Positions 1 to 12,203 of a stretch of DNA of 64,000 bases are shown here, in pieces. Source of the DNA: Ignelater luminosus (lineage: Eukaryota > Arthropoda > Insecta > Coleoptera > Elateridae). Within the stretch, counting starts at the first letter, position 1. Each line of letters starts with the position of its first letter. The stretch lies in NCBI GenBank assembly GCA_011009095.1, contig VTPC01090621.1, positions 22,111 through 86,110 of the forward strand. Direction: 5' to 3'. A program made the position numbers and the translations under genes. The notes beneath the pieces are model-generated. The model did not search any database. It was not told the origin of the DNA and saw only the letters and a program-made list of their open reading frames with translations.

Positions 1-3000
1 TCGATAGAAACTTTATGACGCTTCTGTGTTCAAGTTTCAAATCACTCATTTTTGCTTTTTAAAATTGATATAAAAATGCCAAATATTAAGCGATTGGAAC
101 CAAACTTGGAGATGAAACTATAAAATGTCGCAGAAACTTGACATAAAAAAATTATCGTAATAGTGCATTGTTTTCATGGCTAGGTAGATAACATAAAAGC
201 TCCCCTCGTATCTTAACACTTCAATGAGCTAAGCAAAACTCCATTTCAATCTTTGCGTTTGTCCACAGGTTTCCGATTTTACCCTCATTCTTGAAAAAAC
301 TTGAATTTGCAAACAAAACGAGAGATCTCATCTCAACCTGAATTATAAATACGTACACCTACCTATGACCTAGAGTCAATATTTATTCATTTAGCAACCG
401 AACGGAAAATTTTGTTTGCACGGGCGGCGTTTGCAAACCATTTTACGGGAACATTAAATTTATTAAACTAAATTGACAAAACAAAAAGATTAATAAATCC
501 ATCTATCGTACAACGATAATGGGTAATTACTAATCATTCTTCTAATAATATAAAAATGTGAATAGGAGTCAGCAGAGTGTGCAACGAGACAGAATCGTAT
601 TGAGGAATTAAATTACATTAAGTCTAAAATCAAGAATTACCCGATCACTCCAGATTTTACTGATGTAATTGTAGACTACTTCAACAGGGTCTCGGCTACA
701 TAATACGCTTTTTATATTTTTGTCAGCTAAATTACAAAATCGTAATTACAAACAACAACAGTGGATACATTAGTGGTGGCGCAGCTAACAATAGATGTAT
801 CACTTTATTAAAGAAAGTCGTACAAATAGTCAGCTTTTCCTAGAAATCAATTCACAAGGTTTTGCCGTATGATCTAGACCTTTAACCATTAATTATCAGT
901 TAAATTACTTTCACTTCAGAAGACACGTAGAACAGAGGAGTTGAACAGAACAGCTCTGAATTGGAATTAACAATCCATCACATTCTCTCTTTGATGGCAT
1001 GAGTCGGTTATTGTAAATGGCCTCAATGAAACAGCAAATAGGATGAATGACACTATAAAAAAACAATTCTGGAAACACCAATAAAACGATGATTAACAGT
1101 CACAAACGACCGCGTTTTTGCCTTACCTACATATAGTTGTTAAGTTGAGTCTTATGAGCACCAAATTGCAAAATTACGTTTTATAGGATTCATTCTTTCC
1201 AAAATACAAATATTGGGTACATGAGAATTTTTTAGAATTCTTGCCTTACGAATGTAACGAATACAAGGCACTATCTGAAAAAAAAGGTGTGGAACGTCTA
1301 TCAATATTTTTCTGTTAAACTACAAATAATATTCAACAATCAATTTGATTTTCATAAAATTGTCTAAAAATCAGATGTGAGATTTGTTTCCCAAGTGGAT
1401 TTGTTTAGCAATTACTGCCTGCACGACTCGACTGTTGGTAATCAATCTGGTAACCGTCACAGACTTAGATATTTGTGAAATTTAGCTTAATTACTAGTTA
1501 TTATCACTTATCAATACCTACCAAACTGGACGCGAGTGATGCTGACTGGTTAAATCTCGGCGTTTGGGAAATATACCGGAAATAGAATGAGATATACGGA
1601 AAAGAAATGACTAAGCAACAATATAAAACTGCCAATTGGACGAAATGTATCATAGTTCAACGGCAATATAAAAACTGAAAAACAGAACAAGGTTTGGGAA
1701 ATCTTCTAATTTATGTAAAACAAATCGGTTTTAAGCTGTCAGAAAGTGTCGGTGGAAAGCGAATCCGGCAAAAGTTATTAAAAGAACTAAATCATCGTTA
1801 CATATTTTTCTAACTCAATAATAGCACACGTTGTTGGAACTATCCAGTGTACAAACACAATGACCGTACGCCTCGTATGGATGTTACGTAGAAACAATCA
1901 CCAAAGTATCTTCAGACAATGCTTGGGACTGAATTCCTGTACATACAGAACTAAATTTAGTTTTGCTCTTGCATAGGATACCAATAATTAAGAAATTCAG
2001 ATTAAACTTTAGATGTATGGAATTAGAAACTTAAGACATGTATAGTTAGTATAATGATATAAACGAAAGCAGCCCAGTTGAATGCAAGATCTCAAAAAAT
2101 CCAATTGTAGATTCCAAAAATTCATGTAATCTCAATCTCAATAATTTCTAAGACAACATGGTAGTTTTAGAAACTATACTGGTTTCCAACAAATCTCCAC
2201 TTCTGCCGTACTGAAGCACATAAAAGTGTTATTAAGTTACATAAGAGACACCAAATAAATGAGATGGACAACCAAGGCTCAGATCCGATCCGGTGGAAGC
2301 TTTTAAAAACGATATACGTATCACAGCATCTAAATCTATAACTATAGATTTCCAATTTTTTACCCTTGTAAGATTTGATCCCCACGATGACATAAAATTC
2401 AACGCTACTTGTAAAATATATTTGAATTAAACTGATCAAGGCTGATCTAAAGTTGACCGCTGCATTTCGTAGTAATAGTCGTAATTCTCAAGGTAGCTCA
2501 GATTGAAAGCTTATATAGCTCAGTAGACTTCGGGTACACTGATTGCCCATTTCTGCCTTATAACAAAAAACACGTAAAAAATTTCATTTTGATATTTCTA
2601 TTAGTAAGTCCCACAATATTTAAAAAGCAGATGATTTTAAATTGAATTTTGACACCTTGTACCTTGCAAATGGTTTATTTTAGGAAAAAGATTATCTACA
2701 AAGATAAAACACTGGACAAATGTATACATTGTTAGAGAGCCCTGTACATATAAGATCATGCTTTAACAGTTTTTTTAATCGTGAATTACCATCAAACAGT
2801 AAGAAGTTGTACAAAAAAATATTTAGCTTCAATTAAGTTCTGTATTGTTAAGAAAAAGATGCTAGCAGCCATTGTAGTGCTTATCTTGTAGCTTAGACAC
2901 ACGGTAGCAATAAAGTTTGGAAAGAATAAATAACGTAATAAACATCTAATGATGGAAGTTTGGAAACAAATGATTATCTAAAAGACCAAAGAAACAAGCT

Positions 3001-3059
3001 TAGTAACTTTTGGTAATTAAGCTTTGGATACCTACTAAGTCGCCATCAGGCCTTCTAAG
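1..3059. other. No gene recognised; AT-rich intergenic or intronic DNA
   Basis: Both strands hold only short, low-complexity open frames with no recognisable domain. No transposon termini, tandem repeats or tRNA-like promoter boxes were seen. It may be the upstream part or intron of the allatostatin-C gene that ends near 12.2 kb, but no exon of that gene could be identified here. Confidence 0.5.
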
Positions 3060-3722
3060 TTTCAAACCTGTCGAACCTTTTGGCTTACAAGGAATAGGCC
3101 TCTTTCTGTCTCATCCAAAATTTAATGTTTCATATACACCATTTGTTAGTGCTGATGGAGAGTAATTATTGGCCAAAAGGTTTTAGGGTTCCAGCTTATG
3201 GTGGCCGAGATATGCCACCCAAAGTAATTTTTTTTGGGGAAAGAATTTGTAAAGTTCAAAAATTCACATCTCAAGCTTTAGACGTGTCTGGGAAATGAAA
3301 GACATAAGTTGAAACCCCCCATACCATATCATACGTAACCAAGCACCTTGCACTAGCTATGAATTTTCATTTTCTCTATTCCCCCAAAATTTCCATAATT
3401 AAGTACACAAGAACAGCAACTTGCTTGGTTACGTATGGTTCTTTGTAGTTTATTGTAATCTCCTGGTATGGGGGCTGCAACTGATGTCTTTCATTTCCCA
3501 GACACGTCTGAAGCCAGAGATGTGAATTTTTTAATTTTACGAATTTTTTCCCAAAAATATAACTTTGGGTGGCGTATCTCGGCCAGAGTACACTGGAACT
3601 CTAAAATCTTTTGAGCAATAACTACTCTCTAGTAACACTAACAAATGGCATATGAAACAAAATTCTAGGTGGGACAGGTAGAGGCCTATTCCCCATTAGT
3701 TCAACTCTTTCAACGATTTCAA
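3060..3722. repeat. Foldback element: long imperfect inverted repeat
   Basis: Two arms of about 250-300 nt face each other around a loop of about 75 nt. The left arm (about 3091-3345) starts with GGAATAGGCCTC and ends with ACGTAACCAAGC. The right arm (about 3421-3691) begins GCTTGGTTACGT and ends GAGGCCTATTCC. Shared blocks in reverse-complement include the segments around GACGTGTCTGGGAAATGAAA, GGGTGGC..TCTCGGCC and CCATTTGTTAGTG. The right arm has about 26 extra nt near the loop. Neither arm encodes a recognisable protein. This is the structure of a foldback or MITE-type non-autonomous DNA transposon. The superfamily is not determinable because no clear target-site duplication was identified. 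Confidence 0.85.
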
Positions 3723-6700
3723 GGGAAACAGAATTTTTAATTTCTGACTAAAATGGTATAGGGCTTTTTATGTTCATATTGAGTTTGTTTCGAAACAATA
3801 TGAAAATAGTTTTCAATTTGTTTTTTAAACGTTTCTATTTCGAAAGGATTTATAAAAGGACTCGAGATAAGCATATATTCAGGATAAACAAAAGAGTTTT
3901 TCTCTAAAATCGATAACACTTATCCAAACTTGTCGAAATGCGTATAAATAAAAATGGGCTTCAATCACCTGATCTTCAGTTTTTGTTCCTCTTGTTTATT
4001 CATCTCACAAACAATTATTTATTTAACTTTTTTGTTAACCTTGTCCCATACAATAAATTTATTACAGAAGTAGAGTGAGAATGCCACTGAAAATGTTCTT
4101 GAATTTTACGTCTGAGTTTTGCACTGACTTTTTTTGTATTTTTTCAATCAATCCTCAAGAGCTCAAACTTAGAATTAGCCCATAACCTTTGCACAATTAT
4201 AAACGTGTGTTGCAGAAGAATGTACTTGAAGAGCGATAACATCGTGACCTTTTTTCACTAAACTAGCCATTAGGTTGTTTCAAGATAAGACGATAAATAA
4301 AACAAGAGCTGTTGTTGATGTAAATTTGCATATTTTCATTCCAATTTCTACTCAGAATACTGTCTACTAAAAATTGAATTCTTGTATCTGCACCACTTGG
4401 TATAATAACCAAGAATATAAGAAACATCTGCTTATAATAAAGAATAATATTGTACTTAAGGAATGAAAATCCCATACGCTTTTACATCAATCATTAACTG
4501 TTCGAAAAGTTAAGCTTCCTTCAAAATACAATGCATGTAAAGTGTACTCGAAGCAGTCATTTGTTATCGACTTGACAATTTGCTCCATTTAACTTTATGT
4601 AAAGTTAGAATTTTGTTGTTAAAGTGGAAGACAACGATTATACACATGTTACACAACATTAAGTTTGTTCTCTAAAAAGATAAGTTTGACTATTTTAAGT
4701 CCTAACTTTAATTAGATGACAGAATACCATAATAACATTTAGATATATTCATGTAATAGCTCTAAAATTTCCTATAACATCAAGTTAGGATAAACGTTTT
4801 GAATGAAAAACAAATATTGTTATCCTCAAATATGTCACTTACATCCCTCATCTTCCGCCTCCTTAAACTTGTACAAATCTACTTCAGTGTTTGTAATTAG
4901 AAATTCAGCCCAACTTAAAATTTGTATAACAAATCCTTGTTTATGTTAAATTGCTCTTTGCTTTCGCTATCTAGCCATCTTGATGTTACTCTACAAAGGT
5001 AACAAACTTGACAAGATAAAACGAAACGGTGCACACGATTACCCTGAAGGTAGGTATACCACACATCAGAATTGATTGCACTATTGCCGTCAGGAACGAT
5101 AAAATATTTTTTTATGTGCCTGTCGCTCCTTGAAGCTTTTTAACTATGAATCGAAAGCATGGCTCCTAATTCATACTATTTGATTAGAACTAGAAATCTT
5201 ATCTTCTCTTGTTACAACAACAGTAAATATTTTATCTTGAAAATTTTCTTCCATTTTAAAATTGTGTAAGATGCACGTTATCTCGCCGCATAGCAGAAAT
5301 TTTGTTGTAAGATAAAGACCAAATAAATTAAACACATTAAGGAACATATTTTAACATTTATCTTTCCAGAAAGATAATTTCTAATAATCCCTTTTCATCT
5401 GTTTTGTTTTAATTCTGCAGCGCCGAGAAACTTCCTACTATTTAAAATAAATTTACTTCGATTTTCTGCAAGAGGTGGAATTTTCCGTTCCAGGAATGAT
5501 GTTCTGAATGTTAGTAAAAGAAAAGAATTCTTTTTTAAAAAAAGTGTGAAACTGCATGTGTACAATTCCAGATAAGACTAAAAATACGTTTGCGTTCTTT
5601 GCGTGGTATGGCTAAGATTGGATTGGGATTTGTATTCGTTTAGAGTTTCTTTTCTCTGTTATTTTTCTTGGGATTTTTGATTGAAAACATTCTGGAAAGA
5701 TATATAAAACGCCCTGATGGTACATAATGGAAGATAAATGATAAAAAAAGTCGGTTCAACCACATTAGAATATAAGAAGTTAAATCTTTCTTTAAACTTT
5801 AAAATCTAACTAAATTACCATCATTACCCTTGCACAGGTGTTATTCACCAACCATTCAAAAAATTTTTTGTCGAAGCTGAAAATGTTTCCCTAAGATGAT
5901 AGCTTGATATTTTTCGTTTAATATCATTTTACGTTTTTCTTATTTTCTAAAAGAAAAAAGAAATGTCAATCAATAAGAATCTGAAGCCTTTGAGAATATT
6001 AAGTTTTTATAACGGACGGACATAAGGTCGGACATCTTTCAAATGTACCTTTATCCTGCTTGTCTCAAATTTAGATCTGGAAATTTATACTACGATTAAC
6101 TGTCAAAGAGGAAACTCGATTTATTAGTAAACAGCAACGGATGGTTTTCGGTATTCCATTTGGTAGCAATGTACATAATTAAGCAAAAAGTTTAGCAATA
6201 GTGATAGAAACATTAAAAGCTATCGCATTAAATCTAGATAGGTTTCAAGCAGGTTTCGTGGTCTCGCTAACATTGTTCGCATTTTGACTGCAAACTTGTC
6301 ATTAAGTTTTGTTGTTAAATATTTCGGGTTTTCCAGATTTATTTCAATTACTAACAATCAATCTGTTTTCTGATTTCGTACAAAATATGCTTTAAAAATT
6401 CAGAATCAGTTTTTTTCTTGATTATATCTAATTTAAATTAATTGAAATTATAGGGCATTAACCAAGTTTTTATTTATTCCCAGATTTTCAGACTTACAAA
6501 TTTTTCAAAATATGCAATAGCACAACTGTATTCATTCGCTCATGCGTGACTTACCATAATTCACTCAAAAGAGATTCGTTCAAAAATTTTTAAGATAAAA
6601 TTACAAGTTTTAAATAATTAAAAGATAAAAATTTAATACATCTGGGCATAGTTTTAAACCTGTACAAAACGCACCGTTACGGAATACAAAAAGTAGAATG

Positions 6701-6780
6701 CCCATACGTAACTTCTTAAGCTTTAGCGACTACCTTATATAACGATGATGGTTTACCATCGTATATCATGATAGTACCAG
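3723..6780. other. No gene recognised
   Basis: AT-rich DNA with scattered short frames. A 60-codon minus-strand frame beside the foldback element (3737-3919) vaguely resembles a Jockey ORF1 segment near its C-terminal KPYTILVRN, but this is too short to call. Nothing else is supported. Confidence 0.4.
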
Positions 6781-9600
6781 TTATTGAATTCTTATGGCAG
6801 GAGATTTTAATGGTAGAACGGTAAGAATAAGACAGGACCCAGTTGTTGGAAGTTTCGGTGAGGACGATATCATCGAAAATAGTCTAAAACTAATCGGGAA
6901 ATGCGAGCAACATGAAATGCCTATACAAAACGAATAATTTCAACATGTAGACATCCATAACTACACATGGACAAAGACGACCAAGAACTTAAAGTCAATA
7001 ATTGTTATGTCATTACGAGACAAAAAACAAAGGTAAAAGTAAATGACGTCAGAGTCTATAGAGGAGTTACATGCGAAAGCGACCACTATTTTCTCAAAAC
7101 AGAAATTGTATTGTTACCAAACAGAATGCCAAAAGATCAACAACAGAAAGAAAAACCAAACAAATCCAGAAAACTAAGATACAATATAAATAGTATAGAC
7201 CAGGAAAGCAAAAACATACTATAAAAATAGACTGGACAGTACAATACAACCCATTTTGCAACAACAGAGTCTCTGTATGAATATATAAAGCAATGCATAC
7301 ACGAAGCGGCAAAAGAAGCTTTAGGAAACCTCAGGGAAAATACAAGTAAAAACCCATACTACTGGGATGAAGAAATTGAGAACGAGATCACAACCAAGCA
7401 AAGAAATATGAGAAATATCTTTTATCAAAAAGTAGTACTGACAAAACAGAATATAAAAAGGCACAAGCAAAAGTAAGATAAATGATCTGTAGAAAAAAGA
7501 ATAAATCATGGGAAGTTAGCTGATTAAAAGATTATAAAAAACAGAATCAAAAGAAAGTCTGAGGAAATTGAAGCAGATGTACAAGCTGGTTTTCGAGCAG
7601 GCAGGTCGACGCTTGACCATCTATTCGCTATCACACAAGTGACTAAAAAGAAACTGGCGTTCAACCAAGAAGTACACATTTTATATGTAGATTTAAAAAA
7701 GCTTACAATAGCATTCCACTAAAAAAGCAGTAGTAGACATTAAACCAAACAAATATTAATAGCATATTTATCCAGGCGGTAAAGAAATTATACGAAGGAA
7801 CAACTTTTAGAGTGAAAACAAAAAACGGTTTAACAGAAGGATCTCAAGTAACTAAAGGTCTAACACAAAGATGTTGTGTGTCACCCACACTATTCAATAT
7901 ACGAGGTGTGTGAGAAAAGTAATGAGACTGGCAACACTGCGGGAGATCTGGCAACGTTGTGTCACCGGCCTGTGCTAAACCGGTTTGTTTATCGCTTCCA
8001 CTTCCTCAGTCCGAGTTACAACTCCGTACAGCTAACACATTATTTGTGACAGCGCCATCAGTGAAGTTGTGTTTTTGTTGTGTGTTACAGAAATGGAGCA
8101 TCGGAATTTAGAGCAACGTTGTGCAATAAAGTTTTGTGTTAAACTTGGTGAATCCGCGAGTGTGACTTTTGAAAACTTGAAACAGGTCTACGGGGAACAG
8201 TACTTATCAAGAGCACAAGTTTTCCGCTAGCACAAATCATTTTTGGACGGCCGAGAACACGTTGAAGATGAACCTCGCTGAGGGAGACCTTCAACTTCAA
8301 AAACTGACGAAAACGTTGAACGTGTGAGGGCTCTTGTGAGATCAGACCGTCGTTTAACAATAAGGATGATGAGTGAACAGTTAAATTTAAACACTTTCAC
8401 CGTGCATCAAATTTTGACAGACATCATGACAATGCTCCGTGTCACACAGCAATTTCCATCAGTGAATTTTTGACCTCAAAACGCATTACTGTTGTTCCTC
8501 ATCCCCCCTATTCATCTGATTGGAGTCCTTGTGACTTTTCCTTTTCCCGAAATTGAAACATGTCCTAAAAGGACGTCATTTTGGAACTCTGGAGAACATT
8601 CAAAAGACTGTGACCGACCAGTTAAAAGCCATACCAGTTGAAGACTTCCAGCGCTGTTACCAAGAGTGGGAACAACGACTCCGCCGGTGTATAGCTGCCC
8701 AAGGGAACTACTTTGAAGGCGATAACATTGTTGTTTGAAAAAGATAAAAACTTTGGTTAGTATGAAATCAGTCTCATTACTTTTCTCACATACCACGCAT
8801 GTTTTGAACAGGCTTTATAAAGAATGAAAAAAGAAATGTAAAAATATGGGCATACCGTTACAAAATAATGTGTTATACACGCTCTGCTATGCAGACGATC
8901 AAGTCGTCATTGCACAAGATTACGACGATTTAGAGTACTTGTCTAGGCAGCTTATAGAAAAGTACGCAAAATGTGGATAGAAGTTAACATCAAGAAAACG
9001 AAGTACAAGACCTGATACTACAAGACGGAACAAAAATTAAAAAGCGCTTCTATTACAAATCCTTAGGACAAAAAATAACAAACCATGGAACGCTAGACGA
9101 GGCAATATAGTGTAGAAATACACAGGAACGAATTGCCATCCGTACAATGAACAGCGTACTATGGGATAAGAATATATCGAAGGACAAGAAAAAAGAATTT
9201 ACAACACCATCATAAAAAGCACAATTACATATGGAAATGAAATGTGACAAATCAAGGACAGGTCAGAGAAATTACTAAACGCAACAGAGATGGACTTCTG
9301 GTGAAGATCTGCAAGGACATCGAGACTGGAAAAAGTAACACACGCCAGGATAAGAGAGATAATGGGCACTCCCCATACAATTACAGACGAAATAAAAACC
9401 AAACACTTGATATGGTACAAAAATGTGCAGCGAATGAGTGAAGAACGTTTACCGAAACAAATACTACAGTGGAAACCACATGGAAGAAGAAAACGAGGTA
9501 GACCACGAAAAAGTTGGGAAGAAAGGATGAACAACGAGATGCAAAAGGATGAATAGAGTGATAGAGAGAATTGAAGACTGGGTATCGGAAGACGTAAAAA
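6780..9600 (+). mobile_element. Decayed RTE-type LINE (endonuclease + reverse transcriptase)
   Basis: Fragments in several frames follow the order of an RTE-type ORF2 (often annotated in insects as craniofacial development protein 2-like). The endonuclease motif GDFNGR lies at about 6797, followed by DIHNYTWTK. In the reverse transcriptase, QAGFRAGRSTLDHLF and LYVDLKK-AYNSIP lie at about 7575-7720, CVSPTLFNI just before 7902, and the catalytic YADDQ at about 8890. The C-terminal tail includes PHTITDEIKTKHLIWY and GRRKRGRPRKSWEERM at 9365-9530. Stops and frameshifts are frequent, so the copy is dead. A mariner at 7902-8797 splits the RT between FNI and its continuation FEQAL. The clade is assigned from motif wording, not a tree. 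Confidence 0.8.
7902..8797 (+). mobile_element. Internally deleted mariner inside the RTE LINE
   Basis: Terminal inverted repeats of about 27 nt (starting CGAGGTGTGTGAGAAAAG on the left and CGTGGTATGTGAGAAAAG on the right, read inward) bound an 896-bp element. TA lies at 7900-7901, and CA (presumably a mutated TA) follows the right end. A mariner transposase starts at 8094 (MEHRNLEQRCAIKF) with an HTH domain carrying an in-frame stop and a GRPSTS linker, up to VHQILT at about 8418. It then jumps directly to HDNAPCHTA and the third catalytic block HPPYSSDWSPCDF, ending FEGDNIVV at about 8738. Roughly 400 bp of the catalytic domain, including the first Asp, are missing, so it is non-autonomous. 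Removing the element and one TA rejoins the LINE reading frame as FNI-CFEQAL. Confidence 0.9.
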
Positions 9601-9629
9601 AACGTTATACAACCGATATTATATATAAG

Positions 9630-9830
9630 GTATACAGGGTGTTCAACTGTTTAGCGAGGAATAGGAACAGCGTGATATCTCGGGAACGAATGCAGATTTT
9701 AAAATTCTGGAAACTTTGTTACAAATGTAATTTGTGATAAAAAGTTTTTAAATTAAATGCGTTACCGCCAGGTAGCGCTACCTAACTTAATATTTTTAAA
9801 TGGAATACCCTACTTTTTATTCGATTTTTG
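9630..9830 (+). repeat. Candidate MITE starting TACAGGGTGTT, after the RTE tail
   Basis: Directly after the AT-repeat tail of the RTE LINE, TACAGGGTGTT at 9633-9643 opens a stretch with the look of an insect interspersed repeat (GATATCTCGGGAACG at about 9676, a short GC-richer block GGTAGCGCTACC at about 9771). The same CAGGGTGT terminus recurs at four other places in the window. The right boundary was not found. Confidence 0.4.
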
Positions 9831-11990
9831 AAATTTGCAACATATTTGTGCTAACTTTCCTTATAACTGCTACGATGCTATCTGGTTTACTTTTCGGAAA
9901 AATAAAAAAAAATTCATTTCTTATTGTCTTGACTAGTGTCATCCATGCAGTTGAAATAGTTTGCATTAAACGATTTTTCTCCTCGAAGTTGCCCTATCCA
10001 TCTCCCCTAGAGAAGTGCAATTTCTTTTTCTTGGCCAAGTAAGTGAAAGGTGAGCAGTAAGCGTACTCACTTAACCTTTAAGGTAGCGATTTATTAAAAA
10101 AAACAGTGATAATGGCTTTTTTGCTCGTTTCAAGATTTTTGAAACATGATTTCAAATCCCTGTAGGCAAGTAGTTTATAAGTAAAATTGTGATACCTTTA
10201 TTTTTAATCTATAAAATATTTTACATTGGCACGCTCACATGTACACGTACAAATGTCAGCCCCTGCAGGTTACTTTTTCTATCCGTTTTATTAATAGGTT
10301 TGTTTGAATATAAATCTCAAACTATCCCTAACACCATATCAAATGATCTGAAATTCAAGGAAAACACTACGCACGTCTGAAATGTAAATAAAATCACAGA
10401 AATATCACGGGATATGTTTTTGAACCTCATAGTATCATAAGAGAAAATTTGTTCATTTCCATAACTCTGGTTGCAATCCAGAATTAAGCAGCAGCAGACT
10501 ACAATAGTGCACCGTTTGCTGATGTTTGAATAATTTGAGGATTGCTTTGCACTTTAGAAAAGTAAATACGTACTGTTAGGTGCAGTCAGGGATCTTTTGT
10601 TCGAACAAACTTTCTGTGACTAGAAGCCATGAAAACCTTGAATTCTGCGCTAATCCACAGGACGGTGGGACGCATAACCTTTAGTGTTCCAAATCGGACT
10701 TTGGCAGCATGTGGAGTAGGCCGATTTCGTCAAGAAATCGCAGTAGATTTGCGTTAGTGGATTTCAGCTTTAGAAAATTATCAAGTATAGCATAAAGAAA
10801 CATTGTTCTGTTGTAGTAATAAAGATGGTACTGATAATAGTTCTTCTGTCACATTTTAAAACGTTCTTTGAACGTTTGAGTCCAAAAACTTCATTAACAT
10901 TGTTTAATTTTCCACTAATACAACGTGTCGTGTGATGTCAGTTACAGCATCTCAAATGAACTTTAAACGCAATCAGCCGAACAAGCGAAATCGATAGTGT
11001 TGTCAAATTAAACATTTCGGCCCGGAAACAGCCGTGTGGAAAATTACTGAAAAATATTTCGGTTAGATAGTAAAACCTGAAATATATATAGAGTTATTTG
11101 TACTACTGACCAATTGACAATTAACTAAGAGAAAAGGGAGACACGTAAGGCAAAAGTTTGAGAAAAGCTGCTTTAAGGTCATTAGTTGAGTTTTTCATCT
11201 ACACACACAGAAAAGATTTTGTGCAAATGCAGTCCTTACCTATTTTTAATGTTAACTGTTTCTAAGTTCTCGATTTATACTCACGCCAATTTGAAATTGG
11301 TCTTACGTTAGGTAACCTAAATGATATTCATTTCAAGAACTCTTAGAGTTGTTGGAAGATTTTGCACAGAAAAGGCGTACCTATGTTGAGTGTTTTGAGA
11401 GACACATGGTATACAAATATTAAACCTATCACATCTCTGTAAACACAGAATATAAAAAAGAAGAAGACATTTGTTAATGGTTTGAAGTTTTAGTTATCAA
11501 AGTGTATTCTGTAGAGCTGTGGAACACCACAAAATGTCTGTACGAGCCAACTTATTTCTAGAAAGTCAAATTGTCATACAAAAGACTTATATTCTGTTTT
11601 CTATGTAATTAATTTTCTGTCTTATATGATTCCGAGTTTAAATTGAAAGTCACTGGTTTAAAGTATATTACGTTAGGTACATTACACAAATCCGTTTTGA
11701 GCATCTTAAATTAAATAAGACAAATCTGAAACGGTATGTGTGAATACCCTCTTTTCCAAGTTTGCTCAAAGCTTGAGTATTTTTTTACCGTTTTTCTAAA
11801 CCAATTTGTTTAAAATATAATCTTTTATTGAATAACTGTCTTATATAATACTTTTGACAAAATTTGCCGTAACATTATTATTTTTAATAAAGAATTTAGT
11901 CCTTAGGAATTTACTATAAGTTAGTTTTCTTTTTTATGAAATTGTATTTTGCTAAAAGATTTATAAACTTATATTTGTGAAAAATTCTAG
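9831..11990. other. No gene recognised; probable intron upstream of the AST-C exon
   Basis: AT-rich sequence without recognisable coding or repeat structure. It ends in a splice acceptor (AAAATTCTAG) at 11981-11990 that opens the allatostatin-C terminal exon, so at least its right part is intronic. Confidence 0.45.
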
Positions 11991-12203
11991 GTGAACCCAG
12001 ATCAAGAAAGTGCGGCAAATCTGGTAGATTCCGGTTTAACTCCACTTCAGTTGGAAATGCTCGCCCAAAGATTATCCGAATACAACAACCAGATTCCACA
12101 AGTTCCCGCTGCATGGGATCGCTTAGCACGTAATCCAGAAGTGAAAAGACAGAGCCGCTACCGCCAATGTTATTTCAACCCTATTAGCTGCTTTAGAAAA
12201 TAA
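11991..12203 (+). CDS. AstC: Allatostatin-C (PISCF allatostatin) precursor, terminal exon
   Basis: This exon encodes the mature neuropeptide of the PISCF-allatostatin family, a secreted somatostatin-like peptide that inhibits juvenile hormone synthesis and acts on gut and muscle through a G-protein-coupled receptor. After an AG acceptor at 11990, 70 codons read VNPDQESAANLVDSGL... to a dibasic KR, then QSRYRQCYFNPISCF, then RK and a stop. The two Cys lie at peptide positions 7 and 14, the spacing that forms the family's disulfide ring. The N-terminal Gln would become pyroglutamate. The trailing RK would be trimmed, leaving a free C-terminal Phe as in other AST-C peptides. The spacer (LTPLQLEMLAQRLSEYNNQIP) is acidic-helical, as in other precursors. 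The signal-peptide exon is not in view. The first codon is GTG because this is an internal exon, not a start. Confidence 0.93.
   Translation: MNPDQESAANLVDSGLTPLQLEMLAQRLSEYNNQIPQVPAAWDRLARNPEVKRQSRYRQCYFNPISCFRK

Noticed and set aside
3737-3919. Minus-strand 60-codon frame ending KKPYTILVRN, reminiscent of Jockey ORF1
   Set aside because: Only about ten residues look alike, no zinc knuckle or neighbouring ORF1 blocks follow, and the foldback element starts just beyond.
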